A DNA stretch of 64,000 nt from Paracoccus isoporae. GTDB taxonomy: Bacteria; Pseudomonadota; Alphaproteobacteria; Rhodobacterales; Rhodobacteraceae. The notes under the pieces were generated by a model. It did no database searches, had not been told where the DNA came from, and saw only the letters and a list, made by a program, of their open reading frames with translations. The position numbers were made by a program, and so were the translations under genes. The stretch spans positions 48,214 through 112,213 of the forward strand of contig NZ_FNAH01000010.1 of assembly GCF_900101865.1 (NCBI RefSeq), read 5' to 3'. Below, piece after piece: positions 41,535 to 50,475 of this stretch (position 1 is the first letter of the stretch; each line of letters starts with the position of its first letter).

Positions 41535-42551
41535 GTGAAAGATCAGTCACGGGCCCCACGAATCCATGACGTGGCACGCATCGCGGGTGTGTCCGCGGCA
41601 ACGGTCAGCCGGGCGCTGTCGAAACCGGACATGGTGTCGGAGGCGACGCGCAAGCTGGTCGAGGCCGCGGTGCTTGAAACCGGCTATATCGTCAACGTGA
41701 CCGCTCGCAACCTGCGTCAGCAGCAGGTTGGCGGGGTGCTGGCCCTGGTGCCCAATATCGCCAACCCGTTCTTTTCCCAGATCCTGTCCGGCATTGCCGA
41801 GACCTTGCGTGCCAAGGGGCTGAATCTTCTGGTTCTGGACACGATTTCAGCCAGCACCCCGGCACCGAATGCGCCGCTGGCCAGCTATCTGAACCGGGCG
41901 CGCTGCGACGGGGTGATCGTGCTGGACGGGCGGCTGGAGCCGGAGCTTTTGACCCATCCGTCCTGCCCGCCGGTGGTGCAGGCCTGCGAATTCAACTCCA
42001 TGCTGGAGGCGCCGCGCGTGCTGGCCGACAATGTCGCGGGCGGACGGCTGGCGGCGGAGCATCTGACCGGGCTTGGCCATCGCAGGCTGCTGCATCTGAC
42101 CGGGCCGGTGGGCAACACGTTGACCATCTCGCGCCGCAAGGGTTTCGAGGAAGGGCTCTATCGCGCCGGCATCGACCCGGCGCAGGATCTGACCCGGATC
42201 GAGGGCGATTTCTCGCTGCGCGCGGGGTTCGAGGCGGCGGGCCGGATCGCCGGGATGGAGGCGCTGCCGACGGCGGTGTTCTGCGACAATGACGAGATGG
42301 CGATGGGGCTGATCCACGGGCTCCACAAGGCGGGGCTGGCCGTGCCGGACGACATCTCGGTGATGGGGTTCGACAATATCGAATGGTCGAATTACGGCCT
42401 GCCGCCCCTGACCACGATCCGGCAGCGGCGGGCGGTGCTGGGCCAGAAGGCGGCCGAGACGCTGCTGGCGGTTCTGGACGGGGAGCGCCCCGAGGCCGAG
42501 GTGATCCTGCCGGTCGAATTGCTGCCGCGCGACAGCACCGCGCGGGCCTGA
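41535..42551 (+). CDS. LacI-family regulator of the 3-ketoglycoside locus
   Basis: A 338-residue LacI/GalR regulator starting at GTG (MKDQSRAPRIHDVARIAGVSAATVSRAL). The HTH and hinge occupy residues 9-60 and the effector domain the rest. A purine-rich AGGAAAGAGA precedes the start. It is divergent from the operon ending with the DUF1080 gene, with its probable twin operators in between. The signal is likely a sugar imported by the ribose-type ABC system. Confidence 0.92.
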   Translation: MKDQSRAPRIHDVARIAGVSAATVSRALSKPDMVSEATRKLVEAAVLETGYIVNVTARNLRQQQVGGVLALVPNIANPFFSQILSGIAETLRAKGLNLLVLDTISASTPAPNAPLASYLNRARCDGVIVLDGRLEPELLTHPSCPPVVQACEFNSMLEAPRVLADNVAGGRLAAEHLTGLGHRRLLHLTGPVGNTLTISRRKGFEEGLYRAGIDPAQDLTRIEGDFSLRAGFEAAGRIAGMEALPTAVFCDNDEMAMGLIHGLHKAGLAVPDDISVMGFDNIEWSNYGLPPLTTIRQRRAVLGQKAAETLLAVLDGERPEAEVILPVELLPRDSTARA

Positions 42552-42594
42552 CGCGGGCGCGCGGCGCGGCGCGACGGCAGCAGGCCCAGCCGGT

Positions 42595-43623
42595 TCAGCC
42601 GGTCCAGTCCAGCACGATCTTGCCGGAGGTTCCGCCCTGCATGATCTCGAATCCGCGGGCGAAATCGGCGACCGGCAGGCGGTGGGTGATGACCCCGCGA
42701 ATATCCAGCCCGCTTTCCAGCATGGCCAGCATCTTGTGCCAGGTCTCGAACATTTCGCGGCCATAGATGCCCTTGATGGTCAGCATCTTGAACACGATCC
42801 TTGTCCAGTCCACCGGGGCCGGGCGGGCCGGGATCCCCAGCAGCGCGATCCGCCCGCCCATCACCAGGTGATCGACCATCTGGTCGAAGGCAGACGGCGC
42901 GCCGCTCATCTCCAGCCCGACATCGAAGCCTTCCTTCATGCCGAGCCGCTGCTTGACCTCGGCCAGATCCTCGGCCGCGACATTGACCGGGCGCACATCC
43001 GCGACCGCCCCCGCCAGCGCCAGACGGTCGGGGTTCACATCGGTGATGACCACATGGCGCGCGCCGACATGGCGGGCGACGGCGGCGCTCATGATCCCGA
43101 TCGGGCCGGCGCCGGTGATCAGCACATCCTCACCCACCAGATCGAAGGAGAGCGCCGTGTGGACCGCATTGCCCAGCGGGTCGAGGATCGCGCCCAGCTC
43201 GTCATCGACGCTGTCGGGCAGGGGGACGACATTGAAGGCCGGCAGGCTCAGATATTCCGCGAAGGCGCCGGGGATCTGGACCCCGATGCCGCGCGTCTCC
43301 GGGTCGAGATGGAATTTCCCGCCCCGCGCCGCGCGGCTTTTCATGCCGATCACATGACCCTCGCCCGAGACGCGCTGACCGGGTTCCAGATGGCGGACAT
43401 TGCGCCCGGTCTCGGCGATCTCTCCGGCATATTCATGGCCGATCACCATCGGGACGGGCACGTTTTTCTGCGCCCAGTCATCCCAGGCATAGATATGGAT
43501 GTCGGTGCCGCAGATCCCGGTCTTGCGGATGCGGATCAGCACGTCATCGGGGCCGATTTCGGGCACGGGGCGGTCCTGCAACCACAATCCGGGGCGCGGT
43601 TCGGCTTTCACCAGGGCTTTCAT
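42595..43623 (-). CDS. tdh: L-threonine 3-dehydrogenase lacking the structural zinc site
   Basis: A 342-residue zinc alcohol dehydrogenase-family enzyme. It oxidises threonine to 2-amino-3-ketobutyrate for cleavage by Kbl. The catalytic zinc ligands are intact: Cys38 (GICGTDIH), His63 and Glu64 (GHEYAGE). The Rossmann motif is [11 protein letters not shown]. The four structural zinc cysteines of the E. coli enzyme (93, 96, 99, 107) are here Gly, Ser, Ala and Asp. The alignment around them (SGEGH before, GIGV after) is clear. The ATG at 43623 gives the family's normal start MKALVKAEP. It lies 13 bases after kbl. Confidence 0.94.
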   Translation of the reverse strand: MKALVKAEPRPGLWLQDRPVPEIGPDDVLIRIRKTGICGTDIHIYAWDDWAQKNVPVPMVIGHEYAGEIAETGRNVRHLEPGQRVSGEGHVIGMKSRAARGGKFHLDPETRGIGVQIPGAFAEYLSLPAFNVVPLPDSVDDELGAILDPLGNAVHTALSFDLVGEDVLITGAGPIGIMSAAVARHVGARHVVITDVNPDRLALAGAVADVRPVNVAAEDLAEVKQRLGMKEGFDVGLEMSGAPSAFDQMVDHLVMGGRIALLGIPARPAPVDWTRIVFKMLTIKGIYGREMFETWHKMLAMLESGLDIRGVITHRLPVADFARGFEIMQGGTSGKIVLDWTG

Positions 43624-43636
43624 GTCGCGGCTCCGT

Positions 43637-44839
43637 TCAGATGATGCCGAGCGCGCGGCCGGCATCGGTGAAGGCGTCTATGGCGCGGTCGATCTCTGCG
43701 CGGCTGAGCGCCGCCGACATCTGGGTGCGGATGCGCGCGGCGCTCTTCGGGACCACCGGGTAGAAGAACCCGGCCACGAACACGCCGCGCGCGTCGAGGG
43801 CCGCGGCGAGTTCCTGCGCCCGCCTGGCGTCATGCACCATGACCGGGATGATCGGGGTGCGTCCGGGGATCAACTCGAACCCCGCCGCGGTCATGCGGTC
43901 GCGGAAATATCTGCTGTGATCGGCCAACGTGGCGCGCAGATCATCGGCGCCCCGCGCGATCTCGATCGCCTTGATGGCGCCGGCCGCCACCGGCGGGGCG
44001 AGGCTGTTGGAAAACAGATAGGGCCGCGCCCGCTGCCGGAGCAGGTCGATCACCGGCTGCGAGGCGGCCACGAACCCGCCCATGCCGCCGCCGAGCGTCT
44101 TGCCGAGCGTGCCGGTGATGATGCCGACCCGCCCCTCCACCCCGGTCAGGCTGGGCGTGCCGCGCCCGGCCTTGCCCAGATGGCCGGTGGCGTGGCAGTC
44201 ATCGACCATCACAGTTGCGCCGTAGCGTTCGGCCAGATCGCAGATCTCGGGCAGTTTCGCGACATGACCGTCCATCGAGAACACCCCATCCGTCGCCACC
44301 AGCCGGAACCGCGCCCCGTCCGCATCCGCCGCCTTCAACTGATCCTCGAGCGCGTCCATGTCACCATTGGCGAAGCGGTAGCGTTTCGCCTTGCACAGCC
44401 GGATCCCGTCGATGATCGAGGCATGGTTCAGACTGTCAGAGATGATCGCGTCCTCCGCGCCAAGCAGCGGCTCGAACACCCCGGCATTGGCGTCGAAACA
44501 GGCCGCGAACAGGATCGCGTCCGCCATGCCCAGATATTCCGCGATCTGCCGTTCCAGTTGCCGGTGCAGCGTCTGGGTGCCGCAGATGAACCGGACCGAG
44601 GCCATGCCGAAGCCGTATGCCTCCATGCCGTCGCGGGCGGCGGCCACGATCTCGGGATGGTTGGCGAGGCCGAGATAGTTGTTGGCGCAGAGATTGATCG
44701 CCTCGCGCGTGCCGCGCCCGTCGCTGACGCGGATCGTGCCGCCCTGCGGCCCGGCGATCAGCCGCTCGCGCTTGTAGAGCCCGTCCGCCTCGATCTGGGC
44801 CAGCATGTCGCGGATATGGTCGTCCAGTCCGGTGGGCAT
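43637..44839 (-). CDS. kbl: Glycine C-acetyltransferase (2-amino-3-ketobutyrate CoA ligase)
   Basis: A 400-residue PLP enzyme of the alpha-oxoamine synthase family. It cleaves 2-amino-3-ketobutyrate with CoA into glycine and acetyl-CoA. Motifs are [15 protein letters not shown] near the N-terminus, [17 protein letters not shown] and the PLP lysine in [16 protein letters not shown]. The ATG at 44839 has AGGAGGA before it. With tdh it forms the two-step threonine to glycine pathway; the glycine could supply the aldolase BhcC encoded nearby. Confidence 0.96.
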   Translation of the reverse strand: MPTGLDDHIRDMLAQIEADGLYKRERLIAGPQGGTIRVSDGRGTREAINLCANNYLGLANHPEIVAAARDGMEAYGFGMASVRFICGTQTLHRQLERQIAEYLGMADAILFAACFDANAGVFEPLLGAEDAIISDSLNHASIIDGIRLCKAKRYRFANGDMDALEDQLKAADADGARFRLVATDGVFSMDGHVAKLPEICDLAERYGATVMVDDCHATGHLGKAGRGTPSLTGVEGRVGIITGTLGKTLGGGMGGFVAASQPVIDLLRQRARPYLFSNSLAPPVAAGAIKAIEIARGADDLRATLADHSRYFRDRMTAAGFELIPGRTPIIPVMVHDARRAQELAAALDARGVFVAGFFYPVVPKSAARIRTQMSAALSRAEIDRAIDAFTDAGRALGII

Positions 44840-44870
44840 CGCGTGTCCTCCTCTCATGGCGGCAGATGTG

Positions 44871-44917
44871 TTCCGTTAAGTCGGAATAATCCACTATAAC
44901 GGATAAATGTCAATCCG
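44871..44917 (-). promoter_or_regulatory. kbl-tdh promoter with overlapping dyads
   Basis: On the minus strand a perfect -35 TTGACA (44908-44913) lies 16 bases from a -10-like GATTAT (44886-44891). Two inverted repeats overlap these boxes: CGGAT / ATCCG (44900-44917) over the -35, and TTCCG / CGGAA (44871-44886) next to the -10. Such sites suggest repression, most likely by the divergent XRE-cupin regulator. Confidence 0.6.
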
Positions 44918-44977
44918 TGCTGTGCGATCTTGAAACGCGTCGTCACCGGCCCGCTGTCGGGCGCATCCGCGCTCCTC

Positions 44978-45102
44978 GCTGGACCAGTCCAGCCCGGATC
45001 CTAGCATAAGTCCCGGTGCAGGTATATTGCCGCCTGGCATGGACGGGCGCGCAGGCACATAGCGCGGGCGGGGTTTCCGTCATGCCGGATCTGTGCAATA
45101 TA
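44978..45102. promoter_or_regulatory. Further inverted repeats before the XRE-cupin regulator
   Basis: The gap 44840-45142 (303 bases) has no gene. Beyond the kbl promoter it contains a palindrome with 7-base arms GCTGGAC / GTCCAGC (44978-44993), and a long-range inverted repeat TATATTGC (45023-45030) / GCAATATA (45095-45102). They may be autoregulatory sites of the regulator at 45143. No clear -10/-35 pair for that gene was found. Confidence 0.35.
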
Positions 45103-45142
45103 TCGGACAGAACATCCGTCACCCGAACCGGACCCCGCCGCC

Positions 45143-45709
45143 ATGCCCTTCCGACCGCCCCGCATCGGCCCCGTCATCCAGACCGAGCGCAAGCAGCGCC
45201 GGCTGACGCTGGAACAGCTTGCGGCGCAGTCGGGGGTGTCGCGCTCCATGCTCAGCCAGATCGAACGCGGCGAGACCAACCCGACCTTCGCCGTGGTCTG
45301 GGCGCTGACACAGGCGCTCGGCATCAACATGGCCGATCTGCTGGGCGAGGGCGCGGGACCCGACGACGCGGACGGGATCGAGGTGGTTCCGGCCGCGCAT
45401 ACGCCGCTGATCCGCTCCACCGATGGCAGTTGCGAACTGCGCATCCTCAGCAGCCCGCGCACCGCCGGGGCGACCGAATGGTATGAGCTGACCATCGCGC
45501 CGGGCGGCAGCCTGGACAGCGAGGCCCATGCGGCGGGCGCGGTCGAGCATCTCACCGCGCTGACCGACGGGATCCGCATCACCAGCGGCGACAGCCGCGT
45601 GTCGCTGAAACAGGGCGAGACCGCCCGCTACGCGGCGGATGTGCCCCATGAAATCGCCAATCTCTCGGACCGGCCGGCGCGGGGCTTTCTGGTGGTGCTG
45701 CTGCGCTGA
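45143..45709 (+). CDS. XRE-family regulator with C-terminal cupin domain
   Basis: A 188-residue two-domain regulator. Residues 15-65 are an XRE helix-turn-helix (LTLEQLAAQSGVSRSMLSQIERGETNP), and residues 110-188 form a small cupin sensor (LTIAPGGSLDSEAHAAGAVEHL then GETARYAADVPHEIAN). Divergent from kbl-tdh, it is the likely controller of threonine-to-glycine conversion, sensing a small metabolite. Confidence 0.9.
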   Translation: MPFRPPRIGPVIQTERKQRRLTLEQLAAQSGVSRSMLSQIERGETNPTFAVVWALTQALGINMADLLGEGAGPDDADGIEVVPAAHTPLIRSTDGSCELRILSSPRTAGATEWYELTIAPGGSLDSEAHAAGAVEHLTALTDGIRITSGDSRVSLKQGETARYAADVPHEIANLSDRPARGFLVVLLR

Positions 45710-45790
45710 TGGCACGCATGTGACTTGCCGGGGCGGGGCGCAGCCCCTATCCCGACCCCGACGCAGCCGGAAGACAGGCGATCCCCGCGC

Positions 45791-46153
45791 ATGGGACGAT
45801 GGATTTGCACATTGCTGGTGGTGCTTGTCGCGCTTGGCGCGTCGGGCGGGCATGAGCCGGGTTTTGCCGCAACGGTCGCGCCGGGCCAGGCGGCGGCGCC
45901 GCATTGTCCCGAGGGCGGGGCCGCCGAAACCGCAACGGACCGGCATGACGCCCGCGCCGCAGCCGAAACGGGCGACGACGGCAGGATGACCTTCCCCTGC
46001 GAGGTGGTCTGCCTCGGCGGGCCGGCCCCGCGCGGGGCGGCGTCGCATGCGGGCCGCTCTGCCCTGCCGCGCGGGGCGGGCTGGCGCATCGCGGCCGAGC
46101 ACTGGCAGGGCCGGGGCGTGGGGCCGGGCGAGCGCCCGCCGAGATCCGTCTGA
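45791..46153 (+). CDS. Small exported protein of unknown function before the multicopper oxidase
   Basis: A 120-residue ORF starting MGRWICTLLVVLVALGASGG, a likely signal peptide or anchor ending near Ala26-Ala27. The remainder is low in hydrophobics and contains His38-Cys39, Cys70 and Cys74 (TFPCEVVCLGG), which could bind copper. It belongs to no family I recognise. It ends 76 bases before the multicopper oxidase gene on the same strand, and small Cys/His proteins often precede copper-handling genes, so a copper role is possible. It could also be a chance ORF, given the GC content. Confidence 0.55.
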   Translation: MGRWICTLLVVLVALGASGGHEPGFAATVAPGQAAAPHCPEGGAAETATDRHDARAAAETGDDGRMTFPCEVVCLGGPAPRGAASHAGRSALPRGAGWRIAAEHWQGRGVGPGERPPRSV

Positions 46154-46198
46154 ACATCGCTGAGAGGCGGCGCCGGGTGACGGCGCCAGATGATGTTC

Positions 46199-46212
46199 GC
46201 CCCATATGGGGC
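46199..46212. promoter_or_regulatory. Perfect palindrome before the multicopper oxidase gene
   Basis: GCCCCATATGGGGC is a perfect 14-base palindrome 17 bases before the chosen start of the multicopper oxidase. The gene lacks an obvious Shine-Dalgarno here, so the site could act as an operator or as a leader structure. A second hairpin, GGCGCC-N7-GGCGCC, lies about 30 bases upstream. Confidence 0.45.
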
Positions 46213-46229
46213 ACAGATGGATCAAATAC

Positions 46230-47792
46230 ATGACACAGAAAATCTCTCGACGCGGCGTTCTGGCCGCGGGTGCGGCCATGGCCGCCAGCTTCGCCCTGCC
46301 GCGTGCGGCCCTGGCCAGCGACGGCCCGATGACGCTCAGCGCCACGACGCGGGTGCTGGATATTGACGGCCGCGCCGCCACCGTGCTGGGGCTGGAGAAC
46401 GCGGCAGGCGGGCAGGGGCTCACCCTCGATCCCGGCCAGCGGTTCCGCGCCGATCTGACCAATGACCTGGCCGAGCGGATGATCGTCCACTGGCACGGCC
46501 AGATCCCGCCCAATGCGCAGGACGGCGTCCCCGACATGCCGATGCCGCTCTTCGCGCCCGGCGAGACCCGCCGCTATGACTATGCCGCCACGCCTGGCAC
46601 GCATTGGATGCACAGCCATGTCCCGGTGCAGGAGATGCGGCTGCTGGCCGCGCCGCTGATCGTGCGCCGGCCCGAGGATCTGGCTGCCGACCGGCAGGAG
46701 GTGGTGATGTTCCTGCATGATTTCTCCTTCCGCACGCCGCAGGAGGTGCTGGCCGAGATCCGGTCCGGTGCCGGCCACGATGATGCCATGCCGGGAATGC
46801 AGGGCGCGGGCGTGGCCGATCCTCATGCCGGGCACGACATGGGCGGCGCGGATGGCGCGATGCCGGGCATGGACATGTCGGAAATGGAGGAGATGGCGGG
46901 TATGGACATGTCGAGCGGGGCGATGCCGGGCCACGACATGGCGGGAGACGGCATGGCCGGCGCGGCCCCGATGCAGATGGATCTGAACGATTTCGACTTC
47001 GACGCCTATCTGGCCAATGACCGCACCCTGTCCGACCCGGAGGTGGTGCGGGTGGATCCCGGCGGCCGGGTGCTGCTGCGCGTCATCAACGCCGCCGCCG
47101 CCACGGTGTTCTGGATCGACAGCGGCGACCTTGCTGGCCGACTGGTCGCGGTGGACGGCCAGCCGGTCCGCGCGCGTGCCGGGTCGCGCTTCGGGATCGC
47201 GATGGGGCAGCGACTGGATATCGCGATTGACCTGCCCGCCGGGCGCGGCGCCTGGCCCGTGCTGGCGCTGCGCGAGGGGGCCGTGGAGCGCGCCGGGCTG
47301 ATCCTGGCCACGCCGGGGGCTCATGTTCCGGTCATCCCGGCGCGGGCAGAACAGGCCGCGCCGCCCTTCGATCTGGATCTCGCGCAGGAATCCGCCCTGC
47401 GCGCCGCCACGGCGCTGGAGATGCGGGAGGCCGACGCCAGCCAGATGGTGATGCTGGGCGGGCAGATGCAGCCCTATATCTGGACCATCAACGGGCGGGT
47501 GTTCGAGGAGCGCATCCCGGTCCCCGCCCGGCAGGGCCAGCGGGTCGAGCTGGTGTTTCACAACATGTCGATGATGGGCCATCCCATGCATCTGCACGGC
47601 CATCACTTCCAGGTCGTGGCGGTGAACGACACCCGCTTTGCCGGGGCGCTGCGCGACACGGTCTATGTGCCGCCCATGTCACGCGTCACCGTGGCGCTGG
47701 ATGCAGGCGAGTCGGCGGAGTGGATGCTGCATTGCCACCACATGCCGCATCTGGCCAGCGGCATGATGACGACGCTGGCCGTCCGGGGCTGA
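46230..47792 (+). CDS. Tat-exported multicopper oxidase (CopA-like)
   Basis: A 520-residue three-domain copper oxidase. It starts with a Tat signal (QKISRRGVLAAG, cleavage near Ala29). The four copper motifs are complete: HWHG at 87-90, HWMHSH at 125-130, HPMHLHGHHF, and HCHHMPHLASGM at 501-512 with the type 1 His, Cys, His and axial Met. A Met/His-rich insert at 187-250 (GMDMSEMEEMAGMDMS) probably binds Cu(I), as in copper-resistance oxidases. It likely oxidises Cu(I) in the periplasm. An ATG at 46206 inside the palindrome is an alternative start. Confidence 0.93.
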   Translation: MTQKISRRGVLAAGAAMAASFALPRAALASDGPMTLSATTRVLDIDGRAATVLGLENAAGGQGLTLDPGQRFRADLTNDLAERMIVHWHGQIPPNAQDGVPDMPMPLFAPGETRRYDYAATPGTHWMHSHVPVQEMRLLAAPLIVRRPEDLAADRQEVVMFLHDFSFRTPQEVLAEIRSGAGHDDAMPGMQGAGVADPHAGHDMGGADGAMPGMDMSEMEEMAGMDMSSGAMPGHDMAGDGMAGAAPMQMDLNDFDFDAYLANDRTLSDPEVVRVDPGGRVLLRVINAAAATVFWIDSGDLAGRLVAVDGQPVRARAGSRFGIAMGQRLDIAIDLPAGRGAWPVLALREGAVERAGLILATPGAHVPVIPARAEQAAPPFDLDLAQESALRAATALEMREADASQMVMLGGQMQPYIWTINGRVFEERIPVPARQGQRVELVFHNMSMMGHPMHLHGHHFQVVAVNDTRFAGALRDTVYVPPMSRVTVALDAGESAEWMLHCHHMPHLASGMMTTLAVRG

Positions 47793-47834
47793 GCGGGACG
47801 CAACTCTCCGGCGGGCCCGCCCCGCCGGAGGGCT

Positions 47835-48617
47835 TCAGCCCCGCTGCGCGCGGTCCGGGCCCGCCACCACCAGCTCGGTCTTCCAGCCGCGGCAGGCCTC
47901 GTCCAGCCGGCCGGGCAGGGGCGCATCGGTCAAGAACAGGTCCAACTCCGCCAGCGAGGCGATGCGCGCAGGCGCGCTGCGCTTGAACTTGGAGTGATCC
48001 GCGACCAGCATGGTCTGGCGCGCCTGGCGCAGCACCGCGCGGCTGACCCCGACCTCCTGGATGTCGAAATCCAGGATGTCGCCCTCCTGATCGAGGGCCG
48101 AGCAGCCGATCACGGCGATGTCGAACTTGAACTGGCGGATGGTCTCGGTCGCAAGCGCCCCGATCAGACCGCCATCCGACCGGCGCAGGCTGCCGCCGGT
48201 CACCAGCACCTCGCAATCCGGGTTGGCGACCAGGATATTGGCCACGTTCATGTTGTTGGTGGCCACCATCAGATCGGTATGTCCCAGCAATTCGCGGGCC
48301 ACCGCCTCGGTGCTGGTGCCGATGTTCAGAAACAGCGAGATCCCGTTCGGGATCCGCGCGGCACAGGCCCGCGCGATTTCCGCCTTGGCGTCGCTGTTGA
48401 GCAGCCGCCGCTCCTCATAGCCGATATTGCTGGTGCCCGATGGCAGCACCGCGCCGCCATGCACCCGCTCCAGCCGGCCGGACTCGGCCAGCTCGGACAG
48501 ATCGCGGCGGATGGTCTGCAAGGTGACGCCGAAATGCTCGGCCAGCCCCTCCACCGTCACCTTGCCGTCGCGGCGCGCCATGTCGAGGATCTCGGGATGG
48601 CGGAAGCTCTGGGACAT
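47835..48617 (-). CDS. glpR: DeoR-family regulator, glycerol-3-phosphate repressor-like
   Basis: A 260-residue DeoR-type regulator. The N-terminal HTH reads VTVEGLAEHFGVTLQTIRRDLSELAESGRLERVHGGA. The C-terminal sugar-phosphate-binding domain includes FLNIGTSTEAVARELLGH and TGGSLRRSDGGLIG. It is divergent from glpD and the glycerol ABC genes, the standard place for GlpR, whose inducer is glycerol 3-phosphate. It is convergent with the multicopper oxidase. Confidence 0.9.
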   Translation of the reverse strand: MSQSFRHPEILDMARRDGKVTVEGLAEHFGVTLQTIRRDLSELAESGRLERVHGGAVLPSGTSNIGYEERRLLNSDAKAEIARACAARIPNGISLFLNIGTSTEAVARELLGHTDLMVATNNMNVANILVANPDCEVLVTGGSLRRSDGGLIGALATETIRQFKFDIAVIGCSALDQEGDILDFDIQEVGVSRAVLRQARQTMLVADHSKFKRSAPARIASLAELDLFLTDAPLPGRLDEACRGWKTELVVAGPDRAQRG

Positions 48618-48633
48618 GAGATGTTCGCTTTGC

Positions 48634-48779
48634 TTTCGGTTTTCGCCGGTTGGGCTGACTGGACGTCATTCGCGGCGTGAAATCCAGACAAAATTTGCGA
48701 ATTTGACCCGTAATCGCGCAAGTCTGGAGATTATCTCCTTGTAAACCCGTCATAATCTCGAAATCGAAAGAAAACGAAA
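48634..48779. promoter_or_regulatory. glpR/glpD divergent region with repeated CGAAA half-sites
   Basis: The 224-base gap between glpR and glpD carries CGAAA at 48759, 48765 and 48775 and the inverse TTTCG at 48634 and 48641, a pattern often seen at DeoR-family operators. Between them is a dyad GGAGA / TCTCC with a 3-base spacer (48726-48738). These are the likely GlpR binding sites. Confidence 0.55.
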
Positions 48780-48841
48780 ATAAAAACCTTGCGTTTATGT
48801 TTGGCTGTGCACTAGCCTGCCGGACTCAAGGGGGCCATCAC

Positions 48842-50437
48842 GTGCAGCAGCATCTCAACAGCGATCCGGTGGATCTGTTCGTCATCGGCGGCGGCATCAA
48901 TGGCTGCGGCATTGCGCGCGACGCGGCCGGGCGCGGGCTGTCGGTGACGCTGGCCGAGATGAACGATCTGGCTTCGGCCACCTCCTCGGCCTCGACCAAG
49001 CTGTTCCATGGCGGGCTGCGCTATCTGGAATATTTCGAGCTGCGGCTGGTGCGCGAGGCGCTGATCGAGCGCGAGGTTCTGCTGCGCGCCATGCCCCATA
49101 TCAGCTGGCCGATGCGCTTCGTGCTGCCCTATCACAAGGATATGCGCTTCGATTCCGAAACCCCGACCTCTCGCCTTCTGGGCGTGGTCATGCCGTGGAT
49201 GAAGGGGCGGCGGCCGGCCTGGCTAATCCGGCTGGGGCTGTTTCTCTACGACAATCTCGGCGGGCGGAAGATCCTGCCGGGCGCGGCCACGCTGTCGCTT
49301 GACGGCACGGCAGAGGGTGCGCCGCTTCAGGACGAGTTCCGCCACGCCTATGAATATTCCGATTGCTGGGTCGAGGATTCGCGGCTGGTGGCGCTGAATG
49401 CACGCGATGCCGCGGAACGCGGCGCTACCATTCTGACCCGGACCAAGGTGACACGCGCGGCGCGCGACGGCGATCTGTGGCGGATCGAGACCCGCGACAG
49501 CGATGGCGGGCAGACGCGGATCCACCATGCGCGGATGCTCATCAACGCAGGCGGGCCCTGGGTGGGCGACATCATCCATGACAAGATCGACCTGCCGTCC
49601 CGCGAAGGGGTGCGGCTGGTGCGCGGCAGCCATATCGTGACGCCGCGGCTCTACGATCACGACAAGTGCTATTTCTTCCAGGGCACGGATGGCCGGATCA
49701 TCTTCGCCATCCCCTATGAGCAGGATTTCACCCTGATCGGCACCACCGATGCCGAACATGACGACCCGTTCACCAGCCCGGTCTGCACCGAGGCGGAGCG
49801 GGATTACCTGATCGGCTTCGCCAATCGCTATTTCAAGCGCCCGATTTCGGCCGCGGATGTGGTATGGTCCTATTCCGGCGTGCGCCCGCTCTACGATGAC
49901 GGCGCGTCGAGCGCCACGGCGGCGACGCGGGACTATACGCTGAAGGTGAATGCAGAAGGGGGCGCGCCGGTGCTGAACATCTTCGGCGGCAAGATCACCA
50001 CCTATCGGCGGCTGGCCGAAAGCGCGCTGGAGCGGATCGGCCAGCATCTTGCCGTGCCGGGCCAGCCGTGGACGGCGGGGGCGGCGCTGGCGGGCGGGGA
50101 TTTCGCGGTGGACGGGTTCGACCGGCTGGTCGGTGATCTGCGCGCGCGCTTCGGTTTTCTGGATCCGGCGCAGGCGCGGCGGTTGGTCCGGGCCTATGGG
50201 ACGGAGGCCGCGCGGATCATGGGTAATGCCGCCTCGTCCGAGGAACTGGGCCAGGATTTCGGCGCCGGGCTGACCGAGGCCGAGGTGGTCTGGCTGATGG
50301 ACCATGAATTCGCCCGCCGGGCCGAGGACGTGGTGTGGCGGCGCTCGAAGCTGGGGCTGCGGATGGATGCCGCACAGATCGAGGCGCTGGATGCGTGGAT
50401 GATCGCGCGGCGCGGCAGCGCGGCCGCGGCGGAGTAG
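48842..50437 (+). CDS. glpD: FAD-dependent glycerol-3-phosphate dehydrogenase
   Basis: A 531-residue membrane-associated flavoenzyme oxidising glycerol 3-phosphate to dihydroxyacetone phosphate and passing electrons to quinone. The FAD motif DLFVIGGGINGCGIARDAAGRGL begins near residue 11; STKLFHGGLRYLEYFE and FGGKITTYRRLAE are family marks. I choose the GTG at 48842 because AAGGGGG precedes it at proper spacing; the in-frame ATG at 48797 has no ribosome site and lies in the operator region. It heads an operon with the glycerol importer genes. Confidence 0.94.
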   Translation: MQQHLNSDPVDLFVIGGGINGCGIARDAAGRGLSVTLAEMNDLASATSSASTKLFHGGLRYLEYFELRLVREALIEREVLLRAMPHISWPMRFVLPYHKDMRFDSETPTSRLLGVVMPWMKGRRPAWLIRLGLFLYDNLGGRKILPGAATLSLDGTAEGAPLQDEFRHAYEYSDCWVEDSRLVALNARDAAERGATILTRTKVTRAARDGDLWRIETRDSDGGQTRIHHARMLINAGGPWVGDIIHDKIDLPSREGVRLVRGSHIVTPRLYDHDKCYFFQGTDGRIIFAIPYEQDFTLIGTTDAEHDDPFTSPVCTEAERDYLIGFANRYFKRPISAADVVWSYSGVRPLYDDGASSATAATRDYTLKVNAEGGAPVLNIFGGKITTYRRLAESALERIGQHLAVPGQPWTAGAALAGGDFAVDGFDRLVGDLRARFGFLDPAQARRLVRAYGTEAARIMGNAASSEELGQDFGAGLTEAEVVWLMDHEFARRAEDVVWRRSKLGLRMDAAQIEALDAWMIARRGSAAAAE

Positions 50438-50475
50438 GGCCGGATGCCGCGGGGCAGCCGGATGGGGATGGCAGG

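Noticed and set aside
48797..48799. ATG at 48797 as the glpD start
   Set aside because: It has no Shine-Dalgarno and lies next to the CGAAA operator repeats. The GTG at 48842 has a strong AAGGGGG at good spacing and gives a normal N-terminus.
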